Notes: generated by a model not told the origin, from the sequence alone. A stretch of 15,704 nucleotides of DNA from Eubacteriales bacterium (GCA_030528845.1 JAUMYC010000023.1:2391-18094), one strand, 5' to 3'. Counted from the first letter of the stretch, positions 1 to 6,376 are shown. Made by a program: numbers and translations.

Positions 1-180
1 TATCTGTGGAAAAAGAAAAAGTATAAGACAAAATCGTTTGCGGCCGGAGTGGATCGTGAGCTGATCGAAAAGGGCGCGCAGATGCTCGGCATGACGCTGG
101 ACGAGGTGATCGAAGGCACGCTGCAGGGCATGCGTCAGATCGCGGCGCAGATCGGGCTTGACGGATCGCAAGCGGAATAA
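1..180 (+). CDS. C-terminal end of a probable HD-domain phosphohydrolase (partial)
   Basis: Frame 1 is open from the first base to a TAA at 178-180 and gives 59 residues, so the start lies outside the window. The tail begins YLWKKKKYKTKSFAAGVDRE and ends with an amphipathic helix, GMRQIAAQIGL, followed by a short polar tail. The basic KTKSFAAGVDR stretch resembles, from memory, the C-terminus of clostridial HD/HDIG-family metal-dependent hydrolases. The HD catalytic motif itself would be upstream and cannot be seen, so the assignment is tentative. Only 48 bp separate its stop from the next gene, on the same strand, and I see no terminator hairpin there. Readthrough into the anti-sigma/sigma pair is therefore likely. 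Confidence 0.45.
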   Translation, partial: YLWKKKKYKTKSFAAGVDRELIEKGAQMLGMTLDEVIEGTLQGMRQIAAQIGLDGSQAE

Positions 181-228
181 ACGGAGCAGTTCGCCATAGT
201 TTCAAGAAGGAAAGGCGGCTTGCGCATT

Positions 229-660
229 ATGGAGAGCAAGACAATCGCAATGGGAACAACGGTGGAACTGAGCGTTCCGGCTGCCAAGGAAATGATGCTG
301 GTGGTACGGCTGACGACCGCCGCGGTAATGGCGCGCGTGGGCTTGAGCGCGGATGGCATGGACGAGATGAAAATGGCGGTGGAGGAGGCGGCAAATTGCC
401 TCATTCAAACCGGCTGCGTCTCTTCCATCAAGCTCAGCTTCGTCCGCGTGCCGGAGGGCGTTTCCATCAGCCTGCTCGGCGTTTCGGACGAATGCGCCGA
501 ATGTACCGGATGCGATGAGCGAAAAAAAAGAGCGGTCAGCGCAGACGAGCTTGCGGTGATCCGCTGTATATTGGAAACGATGGCGGACGAGGTCGCCCTG
601 CACGAAGAACGGGGCTGCATCCGGGCGATCGAACTGCTGAGCAAAACAAAAAGAGTATAA
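229..660 (+). CDS. RsbW/SpoIIAB-like anti-sigma factor homologue with a degenerate, Cys-rich ATP-binding region
   Basis: The protein has 143 residues from ATG 229. A TTG at 220 is also possible: AGAAGG at 205-210 suits the TTG and AAAGGCGG at 211-218 suits the ATG. Residues 12-58 follow the RsbW family N-terminal pattern: a VELSVPA strand, then VVRLTTAAVMARVG, then the N-box helix with EEAANCL at 52-58. The C-terminal helix (IRCILETMADEV, about 111-122) lies where the family has its IR-x-x-M-D-D-V helix. The glycine boxes that normally hold ATP (DxGxG and GxG) are not recognisable. In their place is DECAECTGCDE (88-98). There are seven cysteines in 143 residues. RsbW-type proteins bind and hold a partner sigma factor, and the next gene, 13 bp downstream, encodes such a sigma factor. 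No anti-anti-sigma (RsbV/SpoIIAA) gene lies between them. The role is inferred from similarity and position; whether it still binds ATP is doubtful. Confidence 0.72.
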   Translation: MESKTIAMGTTVELSVPAAKEMMLVVRLTTAAVMARVGLSADGMDEMKMAVEEAANCLIQTGCVSSIKLSFVRVPEGVSISLLGVSDECAECTGCDERKKRAVSADELAVIRCILETMADEVALHEERGCIRAIELLSKTKRV

Positions 661-673
661 GAAGGGCCGCAAC

Positions 674-1426
674 ATGCCGAATATGGAATTGCACTCTGAA
701 GAGGAGCGCCTTCTTGAGGAATACTGGCAAACGCGGTCGATCGAAAGCAGAAATCGCGCGGTGGAGGCGCATCTGCGCTATGCCGCGATGATCGCGCGTA
801 GGTTTTCCGGAAAAGGCGTAGAATATGACGAGCTCTATCAGGTCGCCTCGCTCTCGCTGATCAAGGCGATGGAGCGATTTGACCCGGCTAAGGACGTCAA
901 ATTCACCACCTTCGCTATGCCGACCATGGCCGGAGAAGTGAAAAACTTCTTCCGTGACAGAGTCCGTCTGATCCGCATGCCGCGCAACAGTCAGGCGCTG
1001 ATCAAGGAGATTGAAACAGCCAGGGCGGTTCTCGAACAGGAGCTGATGTGCTCGCCGACGCCCGAGGAGATCGCACAAAAAACCGGGCTTTCTCTGGAAG
1101 ACGTCGTCGAGGCAATGGCCTTGAGCAACACAAAATCGATCGCATCGCTCGACGCCGAATTGGCCGCAGACGATGAAAACAGCGCGTCCCTTTCCGCCGT
1201 GCTCGGCGCGGAAGAGGCGGGCTTTGCCGCGTTTGAGCTGAAAGACGAGATCCGCAGAGCGTTGGCGTTGCTCAGTGAACAGGAGCAGCGCTGCGTGCAT
1301 CTGCGCTTCTTTGAAAATCGAAACCAACGAGAGACGGCGCAGATCCTTGGGGTCTCTCAGATGACTGTTTCCCGGATGGAACGGAAAATAATGGAAAGAC
1401 TTCGGTCTGTTCTGACGAAAGAATAA
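674..1426 (+). CDS. Alternative sigma-70 factor of the SigB/SigF/SigG group
   Basis: 250 residues, the usual length for this group. Sigma region 2 spans about 24-95 (SRNRAVEAHLRYAAMIARRF, DELYQVASLSLIKAMERFDP, KFTTFAMPTMAGEVKNFFRD). Region 3 spans about 104-150 (EQELMCSPTPEEIAQKTGLS). Region 4 spans about 190-245 with a helix-turn-helix around QRETAQILGVSQMTVSRMER. Region 1.1 is absent, as expected for SigB/SigF/SigG. The ATG at 674 follows AGAAGGG at 659-665; ATG 683 is a weaker alternative. The protein should direct RNA polymerase to a stress or developmental regulon and probably be held by the upstream RsbW-like protein. SigF of the spoIIA operon was considered, but no spoIIAA precedes the pair and the partner is diverged, so a SigB-like role is more likely. 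The last codons and the stop form part of a hairpin (separate entry). Confidence 0.9.
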   Translation: MPNMELHSEEERLLEEYWQTRSIESRNRAVEAHLRYAAMIARRFSGKGVEYDELYQVASLSLIKAMERFDPAKDVKFTTFAMPTMAGEVKNFFRDRVRLIRMPRNSQALIKEIETARAVLEQELMCSPTPEEIAQKTGLSLEDVVEAMALSNTKSIASLDAELAADDENSASLSAVLGAEEAGFAAFELKDEIRRALALLSEQEQRCVHLRFFENRNQRETAQILGVSQMTVSRMERKIMERLRSVLTKE

Positions 1427-1444
1427 CAGACTGCGGTTTCTTTT
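1403..1444 (+). terminator. Hairpin overlapping the sigma gene stop codon, probable terminator or attenuator
   Basis: Arms 1403-1411 (CGGTCTGTT) and 1425-1433 (AACAGACTG) pair over 9 positions with one G-U, around a 13-nt loop. A T-rich tail (TTTCTTTT) ends at 1444. The TAA stop (1424-1426) sits at the loop/3' arm junction, so a ribosome finishing the gene would mask the hairpin. A smaller hairpin, AGAC-TTCG-GTCT (1397-1408), competes with it. The T tract is interrupted, so termination may be partial and proC may receive some readthrough. Confidence 0.5.
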
Positions 1445-1462
1445 GCACGAGGAGGAATACCG

Positions 1463-2254
1463 GTGCTTGGGTTTATCGGCTGCGGCGCGATGGGCGGCGC
1501 GATCTGTAAGGGCGTTTGTAAAAGCGGCGTGTTAAAACCGACCGACGTCTGCATATATGATCCTGCGACACAGAAGACGAGCGCGATCGAACAGGAATAC
1601 GGCGCCTGTCAATTTCTCGATTGCGGTGAGATGATCGCAAAATGCGATATGCTCGTACTGGCTGTAAAGCCGAACATGGTGCGAAAGGTGCTCGATAGCT
1701 ACCGCGAAGATCTCGCGGGCAAGGCGGTACTATCGATTGTGGCCGGTTGGAGCACGCAGCAGCTCTCCGACGAGCTTGATCGCTCCTCACGCGTGCTGTG
1801 CGTGATGCCGAACACGGCCGCTCTGGTCGGCGAGGCGCTCACGGCCTTCAGCAACAGCACGTCCTTTACCGCTTCCGAGCGCGAACGCGCAGAAGCGCTC
1901 TTTCGCGCGGTGGGCAAGGTCGTCTGGGTGGAAGAAAAGCAGCTCAGCGGCGTGATCGGTGTTTCCGGCAGCGGCCCGGCATATGCCTATATGTTCCTCG
2001 AAGCGCTGGCGGACGGGGGAGTCGAGGCAGGGCTCACGCGTGTGCAGGCCACGGAAATGGCCGCTCAGATGATGATCGGCGCGGCGAAAATGGTGCTGGA
2101 GAGCGGAATGCACCCCGAAGCTCTCAAGGATATGGTCTGCTCGCCGGGAGGCACGACGATCGCAGCCGTGCATGCTCTGGAGAGATGCGGTTTCCGCGGC
2201 GCGGTTATGGATGCCGTGCAGGCCGCGGCGAAAAAAGCAGGAGAATTGAACTGA
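1463..2254 (+). CDS. proC: Pyrroline-5-carboxylate reductase
   Basis: Catalyses the last step of proline synthesis, NAD(P)H-dependent reduction of 1-pyrroline-5-carboxylate to proline, in the cytoplasm. The 263 residues match the family length. The N-terminal Rossmann motif is GFIGCGAMGGAI (3-14). VLAVKPNMV and a later GVSGSGPAYAYMFLEALADG segment are typical of the family. The C-terminal dimerisation signature includes SPGGTTIAAVHALE. The start is GTG at 1463, seven bases after a strong GAGGAGG at 1449-1455. The stop TGA (2252-2254) directly abuts the rnhA ATG, so the two genes are almost certainly co-transcribed. Confidence 0.95.
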   Translation: MLGFIGCGAMGGAICKGVCKSGVLKPTDVCIYDPATQKTSAIEQEYGACQFLDCGEMIAKCDMLVLAVKPNMVRKVLDSYREDLAGKAVLSIVAGWSTQQLSDELDRSSRVLCVMPNTAALVGEALTAFSNSTSFTASERERAEALFRAVGKVVWVEEKQLSGVIGVSGSGPAYAYMFLEALADGGVEAGLTRVQATEMAAQMMIGAAKMVLESGMHPEALKDMVCSPGGTTIAAVHALERCGFRGAVMDAVQAAAKKAGELN

Positions 2255-2698
2255 ATGAAGGAAGTCACCATCTATACAGACGGCGCGTGCTCGGGAAACC
2301 CGGGCCCGGGCGGTTGGGGCTGTGTATTGAAATACGGCGAATTCCGACGCGAAATGAGCGGATTTGAAGCGGAAACGACGAACAACCGCATGGAGCTGCT
2401 CGCGGCGATCAAAGCGCTTCAGGCGCTGAAAGAGCCCTGCAGCGTCGTGCTGTATTCCGACAGTTCCTATTTAACAGACGCCTTCTTGAAGGGCTGGCTC
2501 GTTTCCTGGCAGAAGAAAAACTGGATCAAGAGCGATAAAAAGCCCGTTTTGAACAAGGATCTCTGGCTGGAACTGCTTGCGCTGAGCGAAACGCACAGCA
2601 TTCGCTGGGTGCGCGTGAAGGGACATGCGGACAACGTGGAGAATAACCGTTGCGACCAACTCGCCACGGGAGCGATCGCGGCGGCAAGGAACAAGTAA
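2255..2698 (+). CDS. rnhA: Ribonuclease HI
   Basis: Degrades the RNA strand of RNA-DNA hybrids such as R-loops and primers. At 147 residues it is close to the classical enzyme. The four acidic metal ligands are all visible: D9 in YTDGACSGNPGPGGWG, E47 in NNRMELLAAI, D69 in YSDSSYL and D134 in NNRCDQLA. The catalytic-loop histidine is H124 in VKGHADN. A basic/aromatic handle (W85QKKNW...KKP) is present, so this is the full HI type. The ATG follows the proC stop with no gap; GGAG at 2240-2243 inside proC serves as the ribosome site. The last 228 bp are overlapped on the other strand by the recombinase reading frame. Confidence 0.97.
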   Translation: MKEVTIYTDGACSGNPGPGGWGCVLKYGEFRREMSGFEAETTNNRMELLAAIKALQALKEPCSVVLYSDSSYLTDAFLKGWLVSWQKKNWIKSDKKPVLNKDLWLELLALSETHSIRWVRVKGHADNVENNRCDQLATGAIAAARNK

Positions 2699-3838
2699 CA
2701 AAAAAAGACTTTGGCCTGTTTGAGGACAAAATCTCCTGAAACAGACCGAAGTCTTTTGTGTGTATTCGGTGTCTTCTTTTTCGCTGCGCAGCTTTACGGC
2801 CTTAGCAGCAGTGCGGCGGCGGTCGTCGGACATCGCCGCGTAATGCCTGCGCGTCGTATTTACATCGGCGTGACCGAGTACGTCCGCCACAAGGTAAATA
2901 TCGCCGGTCTCGTGGTAGAGATTTGTGCCAAATGTGCTGCGCAGCTTGTGCGGGCTCATGCGCGTTTTGAGCGGCGCGATCTGCGTTGCATACTTTTTGA
3001 CCATATTTTCTACGGCCCGCACACCGATCCGCTTCCGCTGCAAAGAGAGGAAAAGCGCGCGTTCGTGGCCGGGCAGGGCGTCGATTTTTTGTCTGTTCGA
3101 GAGATAATTACGCATCACTTCGGCAACTTCGTCCGGAAAGTACAGGACCGCCTGCGAGCCGCCTTTGCGGGTGACGAGAAAACCGTTGACGGAAAAGTCG
3201 ATGTCGTCGATATTCATGCTGACGAGCTCGCTCACGCGGATGCCCGTGCCGAGGAAAAGGGTAAGAATCGCAAAATCGCGTTCGCGCGTGTGCTCGTTGT
3301 ATTTTTGTTTGCGCCCTTCGAACGCCTCGCCGGTTTCGACCGTATCAAGCAATTTGGCCACTTCGTCGATCTCCAGACGCAGGATCGGCTTTTCGTGACG
3401 CTTCGGCAGTTCTATTAACCGACTAACGTCTTTTTCTACGATCTGATTGCGGAAGCAGTAGTTATAGAACGAGCGCAGCGTGCAAAGCTTGCGCTGCTTG
3501 GCCAGTTCTGCGTTGCTGTGTTCGGCATCGTCCTGGCCAAGATAATAGGAAAGATATTCTGCGTAACGCTCGAAATGCAGCGTCGTGACGGAATTGATCA
3601 TTTCAGGGGTAAAATCTGAAACGCGCTCAGCGGAAAACTCCGGGCATTCGTCGAGCAGAAACTGAAAGAAGAGCTTTAGGTCACGCGCATAGGCAAGGCG
3701 CGTCAAAGGTGATGTACGGTCTTCGATCGCCGAAAGAAAACGCGCGCAGACGACCGGCAATTCCTTTGCGAGCTGCCGGACCAACAGGATATTCTTGTTC
3801 GCCGTTTCCTGGGCGTAGGTTTGCGTTTTCGCGGCCAT
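2471..3838 (-). CDS. XerC/XerD-like tyrosine recombinase; reading frame runs through its own terminator
   Basis: The catalytic set is complete, numbering from ATG 3838: R201 (TGIRVSEL), K225 (TRKGG), H297 and R300 (SPHKLRSTFG), H323 (LGHADVNTT) and Y333 (RRHYAAM). An N-terminal SAM-like core-binding domain occupies about 30-135. It should cut and rejoin DNA at inverted-arm sites, as in chromosome dimer resolution or integration. I chose ATG 3838 over GTG 3850 because AGAAGAGGTGG precedes it at a better distance. The family normally ends soon after the Tyr, near ...AAKAVKLR (about 351). Here no stop occurs: the frame crosses the terminator hairpin (codons about 361-379) and stops only at 2471-2473, inside antisense rnhA, giving 455 residues. 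TAC at 2764-2762, five bases before the stem, sits where a stop would be expected. A message ending at the terminator would lack a stop codon. Single-base loss of a stop, or a sequencing error, are alternatives. No integrated element flanks the gene. Confidence 0.85.
   Translation of the reverse strand: MAAKTQTYAQETANKNILLVRQLAKELPVVCARFLSAIEDRTSPLTRLAYARDLKLFFQFLLDECPEFSAERVSDFTPEMINSVTTLHFERYAEYLSYYLGQDDAEHSNAELAKQRKLCTLRSFYNYCFRNQIVEKDVSRLIELPKRHEKPILRLEIDEVAKLLDTVETGEAFEGRKQKYNEHTRERDFAILTLFLGTGIRVSELVSMNIDDIDFSVNGFLVTRKGGSQAVLYFPDEVAEVMRNYLSNRQKIDALPGHERALFLSLQRKRIGVRAVENMVKKYATQIAPLKTRMSPHKLRSTFGTNLYHETGDIYLVADVLGHADVNTTRRHYAAMSDDRRRTAAKAVKLRSEKEDTEYTQKTSVCFRRFCPQTGQSLFLLLVPCRRDRSRGELVATVILHVVRMSLHAHPANAVRFAQRKQFQPEILVQNGLFIALDPVFLLPGNEPALQEGVC
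2700..2760. terminator. Bidirectional terminator between rnhA and the recombinase gene
   Basis: Arms AAAAGACTTTGGCCTGTTT (2703-2721) and AAACAGACCGAAGTCTTTT (2739-2757) pair over 19 positions with one G-U and one C-A mismatch. An inner AGGA/TCCT stem (2723-2726 with 2734-2737) extends the helix past a G-G mismatch. On the minus strand the 3' arm runs into seven T residues (A tract 2700-2706), a strong intrinsic terminator. On the plus strand the tail is only TTTTG. The rnhA stop lies just before it. The recombinase ORF passes through it without a stop (see the CDS entry). Confidence 0.88.
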
Positions 3839-3866
3839 AAAGCTCGCCACCTCTTCTTTTGGCGTT

Positions 3867-3900
3867 ATCTATTCGCAAAAGCTGCCTTTTGCGAATAGAT
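3867..3900. repeat. Perfect 34-bp inverted repeat (15-4-15) on the recombinase promoter
   Basis: ATCTATTCGCAAAAG (3867-3881) and CTTTTGCGAATAGAT (3886-3900) are exact reverse complements around CTGC (3882-3885). The repeat overlaps the last two bases of the minus-strand -10 element and covers the predicted transcription start. It can be read as a repressor operator or as a tyrosine-recombinase binding site; 13-bp arms with an 8-bp spacer (34 bp) match the geometry of loxP-type sites. It does not match the Bacillus-type LexA box or known Firmicute dif sequences. The leader RNA would keep an 8-bp hairpin (CGCAAAAG/CTTTTGCG) at its 5' end. Confidence 0.85.
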
Positions 3901-3928
3901 TATAACCTGTGTCCCGATACCCTGTCAA
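3899..3928 (-). promoter_or_regulatory. Near-consensus promoter of the recombinase gene
   Basis: On the minus strand TTGACA (3928-3923) and TATAAT (3904-3899) are both perfect hexamers, separated by 18 bp. The predicted start is near 3892, inside the inverted repeat at 3867-3900. So strong a promoter next to a perfect dyad suggests tight repression rather than constitutive expression (inference). Confidence 0.88.
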
Positions 3929-3943
3929 GCGAAAAATGCATGA

Positions 3944-3980
3944 AAAACGCCTGCGGACGATGAAAATCCGCAGGCGTTTT
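3944..3980 (-). terminator. Terminator of the ylbF-mutS-mutL-miaA operon
   Basis: A perfect 14-bp stem, AAAACGCCTGCGGA (3944-3957) with TCCGCAGGCGTTTT (3967-3980), surrounds a 9-nt loop. On the minus strand the 3' arm ends in five T residues. It starts one base after the stop codon of the small Cys-rich gene and lies just upstream of the recombinase promoter, separating the two transcription units. Confidence 0.93.
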
Positions 3981-3981
3981 G

Positions 3982-4173
3982 TCATTCGCCCTGTTCGTCT
4001 TCGATGATCTCGTCGATGCTGATCGCGCGATACTCGGCGTCGCCCTTGACGCATTTCATGCAGTTGTCGCAAAGCTTATCCGGGTCGAGATCGCAACGTG
4101 TACATTCGCCGCAGCCTGTGCACGGACGCGTTTCGTCCATCAGACATCTGCGCGAATCCTTCTGCTTTTCCAT
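3982..4173 (-). CDS. Small Cys-rich protein (63 aa), possible Fe-S or zinc binding
   Basis: Eight cysteines in 63 residues: C10, then C18, C21, C24 and C27 spaced as CxxCGxCxxC, followed by DLDPDKL and C35, C38 and C41 spaced as CDNCMKC. The C-terminus (ISIDEIIEDEQGE) is acidic. There is no signal peptide or membrane segment. The start at ATG 4173 follows GAGGGG (4186-4181); the open frame extends further upstream, but only as an antisense-like overlap with the PLP-enzyme gene. I recall similar small proteins with the CDLDPxK and CDNC motifs in Clostridia, without a known function. Clustered CxxC spacing suggests an iron-sulfur cluster or zinc site (inference). It is the last gene of the mutS-mutL-miaA operon, 32 bp after the PLP enzyme. 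Confidence 0.8.
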   Translation of the reverse strand: MEKQKDSRRCLMDETRPCTGCGECTRCDLDPDKLCDNCMKCVKGDAEYRAISIDEIIEDEQGE

Positions 4174-4205
4174 GCCGGTCCCCTCGCATTCCCCTACTGA
4201 AATAT

Positions 4206-5429
4206 TCAGAAATTCTCCATAGCCTCTGCGGCAAGCCGCACAGCGAGCTTGCCGTGCGCGTATGTGAGCCCGCCCTGCAGATAGCCGATGTACGGCGGGC
4301 GGATCGGCGCGTCTGCGCTCAGTTCGATCGACGCGCCCGCAACGAACGTGCCGGCAGCCATGATCACAGGATCCTGATAGCCAGGCATTTCCCACGGTTC
4401 CGGCGTAACATAGCTGTCCACCGGCGAAACCGTCTGTATTGCGCGGACAAATGCAATCAGTTTGTCCGCGTTTTCGAAGCGGATCGCCTGAATAATGTCA
4501 TTTCGAGAGGCGTCGAGAGCCGGTTCGACCGCGTACCCCATTTCAGAAAAAATCGCCGCAGCGAGCGCCGAGGTTTTCAGCGCCTGCACGGTCACATGCG
4601 GCGCGAGGAAAAGCCCCTGATAAAACGGCTGATAGCTCGCCGCATAGGAGCCGACCTCAGCGCCGATGCCGGGCGAAGTCATGCGATATGCCACGAGGTC
4701 GACCAGATCGCTCCGCCCCGCAATGTAGCCGCCGGTCGGAGCGATGCCGCCGCCGGGGTTTTTGATGAGCGAGCCGACGAGCAGATCGGCCTTGGGCTCG
4801 CTCGTCTGGCAAAATTCGCCGTAGCAATTGTCGACCATGACAACGGCGCGATCCGACGCGGCATGCACCGCCTCGATCGCCCTGTCGATCTGTTCGACGG
4901 TAAGCGCCGGACGCCACGCATAGCCGCGGGAGCGCTGGATATGCACCAGCCGGACGCGGTCGTCGATCATCGAGACGACTTTTTCAAGATCGATCTCGCC
5001 GTCTTCTGTCAACGGGCATTCGCGGTATTCCACGCCGTATTCCATCAGAGAACCGTGCCCCGCCTCGCCGGAGAGGCCGATCACCTCTTCAAGCGTGTCA
5101 TACGGCCTGCCGGAAGCGCAAAGCAGCACATCGCCCGGACGCAAAACGCCCTGCATCGCAAGCGCGAGCGCGTGCGTGCCGGAAGCGATCTGCGGACGCA
5201 CGAGAGCGCTTTGCGTGCCAAAGACCCGCGCATACACGCGGCCAAGCGCGTCGCGTCCGATGTCATCGTATCCATAGCCGGTCGTCTGGGAAAAATGGCG
5301 ATAAGAGATCTGCTCCTCGCCAAAGGCCTGCAGGACGCGCTCCGTGTTCGCCAGTTCGATCGCGTCGAATCGGCTGAAGGTCTCCTGAAGGCGCGCTTCG
5401 GCCTGCGAGATCAAGGTGTCGATATTCAT
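4206..5429 (-). CDS. Methionine gamma-lyase-family PLP enzyme ('aluminum resistance protein' family)
   Basis: A 407-residue fold-type I PLP protein. Visible features: YRHFSQTTGYGYDDIGRD (43-60), IASGTHALA (81-89), the PLP-ring aspartate D200 in VVMVDNCYGEF, and the Schiff-base lysine K223 in SLIKNPGGG, followed by PTGGYIAG. The C-terminus has PPYIGYLQGGLTYAHGK. This matches the family annotated as methionine gamma-lyase or aluminum resistance protein, which is conserved beside mutL/miaA/hfq in many Clostridia. The in vivo substrate is not established; C-S bond cleavage in a sulfur amino acid is only the family name. The ATG at 5429 overlaps the miaA TGA in an ATGA arrangement, indicating translational coupling. 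A longer frame from 5453 adds eight residues inside miaA and is less likely. Confidence 0.92.
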   Translation of the reverse strand: MNIDTLISQAEARLQETFSRFDAIELANTERVLQAFGEEQISYRHFSQTTGYGYDDIGRDALGRVYARVFGTQSALVRPQIASGTHALALAMQGVLRPGDVLLCASGRPYDTLEEVIGLSGEAGHGSLMEYGVEYRECPLTEDGEIDLEKVVSMIDDRVRLVHIQRSRGYAWRPALTVEQIDRAIEAVHAASDRAVVMVDNCYGEFCQTSEPKADLLVGSLIKNPGGGIAPTGGYIAGRSDLVDLVAYRMTSPGIGAEVGSYAASYQPFYQGLFLAPHVTVQALKTSALAAAIFSEMGYAVEPALDASRNDIIQAIRFENADKLIAFVRAIQTVSPVDSYVTPEPWEMPGYQDPVIMAAGTFVAGASIELSADAPIRPPYIGYLQGGLTYAHGKLAVRLAAEAMENF

Positions 5430-6376
5430 GGAAGTATTCCCTCTTTCCGGCATATGCCGATCATTTCTTCCGCAAGTGCTTCGGCGGGCTTCCCTTCTGC
5501 GTTCAGGAAGCGCACGCGCTGATCCCGCCTGAGCCAGGTCATCTGCCGTTTTGCATAGTTTCGCGAGGCTTGTTTGATCGCGTCGACGGCCTCGGCCATC
5601 GTACAGCGACCGCTGAGTGCAAAGGCGATCTCCTTATAACCGATCGCCTGCATGGCCGTGCAGGAGGGATCGAGCCCCGCGCGGAGCAGACCGCGCACCT
5701 CCTCGACCAGCCCCTGTTCGATCATACGATCCACGCGCTGATTGATGCGCGCATAGAGCGCGTCGCGCGGCCAGAGCGGCGCGAACAAAATCTCGTGATA
5801 ATCTCCCTCGAGAAGCGCGTCCTCCTCGGCAAGCTCTTTTTGCGTTTTGCCCGTCAGGCGATAGCTCTCGATCGCACGAACGACGCGCCGTACATCGTTT
5901 TCATGCAGCTTTTCGGCGGCGGCAGAGTCCACCTCGCGCAGCATGGCGTGCAGCTGCGCCCGGCCGTCGGGCTTTGCGGCGATGGCATGCAGTTCTTCGC
6001 GCAGGCGCTCGTCCCCCGGCGCGGAAAAGCGCATGGGACGCGTCAGCGCGTCGATATACAGGCCCGTTCCGCCGCAGACGACGGGCATTTTCCCGCGCGC
6101 AAGAATGCTTTGGACAGCCTCTTTGGCGAGCGTCGCATATTGCGACGCCGTCGCATGCTCGCGCGGGTCAAGCACGTCGAGCAGATGGTGCGGCACGCCG
6201 GCCCGCTCGAGCAGATCGGGCTTGGCGGTGCCGATATCCATGCCGCGGTAGAGCTGCATGCTGTCGGCAGAGACGACTTCACCGTCGATCCTTTTGCACA
6301 GCTCGATCGATACGGCGGTTTTTCCGGAAGCCGTCGGCCCGGTGACGACGATCAGCGCCGGCTTTACGTTCTCCAA
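5426..6376 (-). CDS. miaA: tRNA dimethylallyltransferase
   Basis: Transfers dimethylallyl from DMAPP to N6 of A37 in tRNAs reading UNN codons, giving i6A37, the substrate of MiaB. 316 residues, normal length. Motifs: P-loop GPTASGKT (13-20), SADSMQLYRGMDIGTAK (36-52), GGTGLY (102-107), NDVRRVVRAIE (160-170), MQAIGYKE (242-249) and the C-terminal RNYAKRQMTWLRRD. The start is TTG at 6376, preceded by GGAGAAG inside the 3' end of mutL, so mutL and miaA overlap by 13 bp. The stop overlaps the start of the PLP enzyme by 4 bp. The mutL-miaA order is widespread; hfq, often the next gene, is not here. Confidence 0.96.
   Translation of the reverse strand: MENVKPALIVVTGPTASGKTAVSIELCKRIDGEVVSADSMQLYRGMDIGTAKPDLLERAGVPHHLLDVLDPREHATASQYATLAKEAVQSILARGKMPVVCGGTGLYIDALTRPMRFSAPGDERLREELHAIAAKPDGRAQLHAMLREVDSAAAEKLHENDVRRVVRAIESYRLTGKTQKELAEEDALLEGDYHEILFAPLWPRDALYARINQRVDRMIEQGLVEEVRGLLRAGLDPSCTAMQAIGYKEIAFALSGRCTMAEAVDAIKQASRNYAKRQMTWLRRDQRVRFLNAEGKPAEALAEEMIGICRKEGILP

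Noticed and set aside
522..529. Frameshift at the A8 run in the anti-sigma gene
   Set aside because: The same frame continues into the expected C-terminal helix and family-like tail, so no frameshift is needed.
2711..3418. 235-codon plus-strand frame after rnhA
   Set aside because: Antisense to the recombinase and begins inside the terminator hairpin; no protein motifs.
3867..3900. LexA box or dif site
   Set aside because: The arms lack the CGAAC...GTTCG pattern and do not resemble Firmicute dif sequences; only the general dyad geometry fits a recombinase site.
4174..4395. N-terminal extension of the Cys-rich ORF
   Set aside because: The extension is a shadow of the PLP-enzyme gene in another frame; ATG 4173 has a good ribosome site.
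4098..5522. 474-codon plus-strand frame
   Set aside because: Antisense to the PLP enzyme and the Cys-rich gene; composition typical of a shadow frame.
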